Source: Alphaproteobacteria bacterium
GTDB taxonomy: Bacteria > Pseudomonadota > Alphaproteobacteria > Puniceispirillales > Puniceispirillaceae
Assembly: GCA_022425565.1 (NCBI GenBank)
Contig: JAKMFG010000037.1
Span: 1-6,539 of the forward strand
Reading direction: 5' to 3'
DNA length: 6,539 bases
Position 1 is the stretch's first letter. The number at the start of each line of letters is the position of its first letter. This document shows, one piece after another, positions 6,047-6,539 of the stretch. The position numbers and the translations under genes were made by a program. The notes under the pieces are model-generated. The model was not told the origin of the DNA and did not search any database. It worked only from the letters and a program-made list of their open reading frames with translations.

Positions 6047-6539
6047 ATGGATGCCTTTTTCCAGGGACTGGCCAATATAGCCGAGCCGCAGGTATCTATG
6101 GCGCTGGTGATCGGGGCCATCGGCGGTCTGGTGATTGGTGCCATTCCGGGAATCGGCCCGGCCATCGCCATTGCCATTCTTCTGCCAGCGACGGTGTTTC
6201 TTGACGATCTTGTGTCTCTGGTCCTGCTGCTGGGGGTGTACGGGTCGAGCATGTATGGCGGGGCAATCCCGGCGATCCTGATTAACACGCCGGGAACGCC
6301 GGTCAACGCCCTTACAACCTATGACGGTCATGCGATGACACAGCGGGGCGAGGCGACACGGGCGCTGTCGCTCGCCTATTCCGCCTCGTTTTTCGGCGGC
6401 AGTTTCTCGATTCTTGTCGCGCTTGGCTCGCTGATCCTGTTCGGCCCCTATCTTCGCGACCTTGGTGCCCTGTTCGGCCAGCGCGACATTTTCATGGCGG
6501 CGCTTCTCGGCGCCGTGCTGCTGATCGTTGCGCACCGGC
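6047..6539 (+). CDS. tctA: Tripartite tricarboxylate transporter large permease TctA, 3'-truncated by the window edge
   Basis: First 164 residues of the large membrane subunit of the TctABC family, which normally has about 500 residues and 10-12 membrane segments, so roughly one third is present. Hallmarks: GLVIGAIPGIGPAIAIAILL (27-46) with the following PAT, then MYGGAIPAILINTPGTPVNA (69-88) and TYDGHAMTQRGEATRALSLA (91-110). These conserved Gly/Pro-rich stretches are the best-preserved part of PF01970 proteins. The frame stays open to the end of the window. ATG 6047 lies 13 bp after the TctB stop; a GAGG (6032-6035) overlapping that stop is the likely ribosome-binding site at 11-nt spacing. 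With TctB it forms the channel of a secondary carboxylate importer driven by an ion gradient and fed by a periplasmic TctC binding protein. Confidence 0.93.
   Translation, partial: MDAFFQGLANIAEPQVSMALVIGAIGGLVIGAIPGIGPAIAIAILLPATVFLDDLVSLVLLLGVYGSSMYGGAIPAILINTPGTPVNALTTYDGHAMTQRGEATRALSLAYSASFFGGSFSILVALGSLILFGPYLRDLGALFGQRDIFMAALLGAVLLIVAHR

Overview
The window is a GC-rich bacterial segment (roughly 60% or more G+C by eye), densely packed with protein genes. It has no recognisable RNA gene, insertion sequence, CRISPR array or phage gene. Gene content (a tripartite tricarboxylate transporter, a PIG3-type quinone oxidoreductase, a CitE-like lyase, a four-domain rhodanese beside a thiol-dioxygenase-like cupin) and codon use suggest a proteobacterium, most likely an alphaproteobacterium. 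That placement is an inference from family resemblance; there is no marker gene.

Layout. (1) 2-700, plus strand: the 3' part of a HpcH/HpaI-CitE family CoA-ester lyase, cut by the left edge. (2) 5069-678, minus strand, in transcription order: a PIG3-type NAD(P)H:quinone oxidoreductase (5069-4065); a 116-bp gap holding two different short tandem repeats; a small 3-His cupin resembling cysteine/thiol dioxygenases (3948-3448); a 504-residue protein with four rhodanese-like domains, only one with a catalytic Cys (3412-1898); and an MFS transporter (1901-678) whose ATG overlaps the rhodanese stop as ATGA. The MFS 3' end overlaps the 3' end of the lyase by 23 bp, tail to tail. (3) A 220-bp divergent intergenic region (5070-5289). 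(4) 5290-6539, plus strand: TctB and the first third of TctA, the membrane subunits of a tripartite tricarboxylate transporter; TctA runs off the right edge.

How the genes may work together. The firmest unit is cupin - rhodanese - MFS: 35-bp spacing, then a 4-bp overlap, same strand. A thiol dioxygenase oxidises a thiol to a sulfinate and a rhodanese handles persulfide sulfur, so the unit looks like organosulfur handling with a transporter attached. The quinone oxidoreductase lies upstream on the same strand and may be co-transcribed. TctAB imports a carboxylate with the help of a periplasmic TctC receptor that is not seen here. A carboxylate importer near a thiol dioxygenase raises the possibility of a thio-carboxylate substrate, but nothing in the sequence proves the two halves are linked. 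No single gene is of a wholly unknown kind. The least conventional elements are the mostly non-catalytic four-domain rhodanese, the repeat-bearing leader of the cupin, and substitutions at usually conserved positions in the CitE-like lyase.
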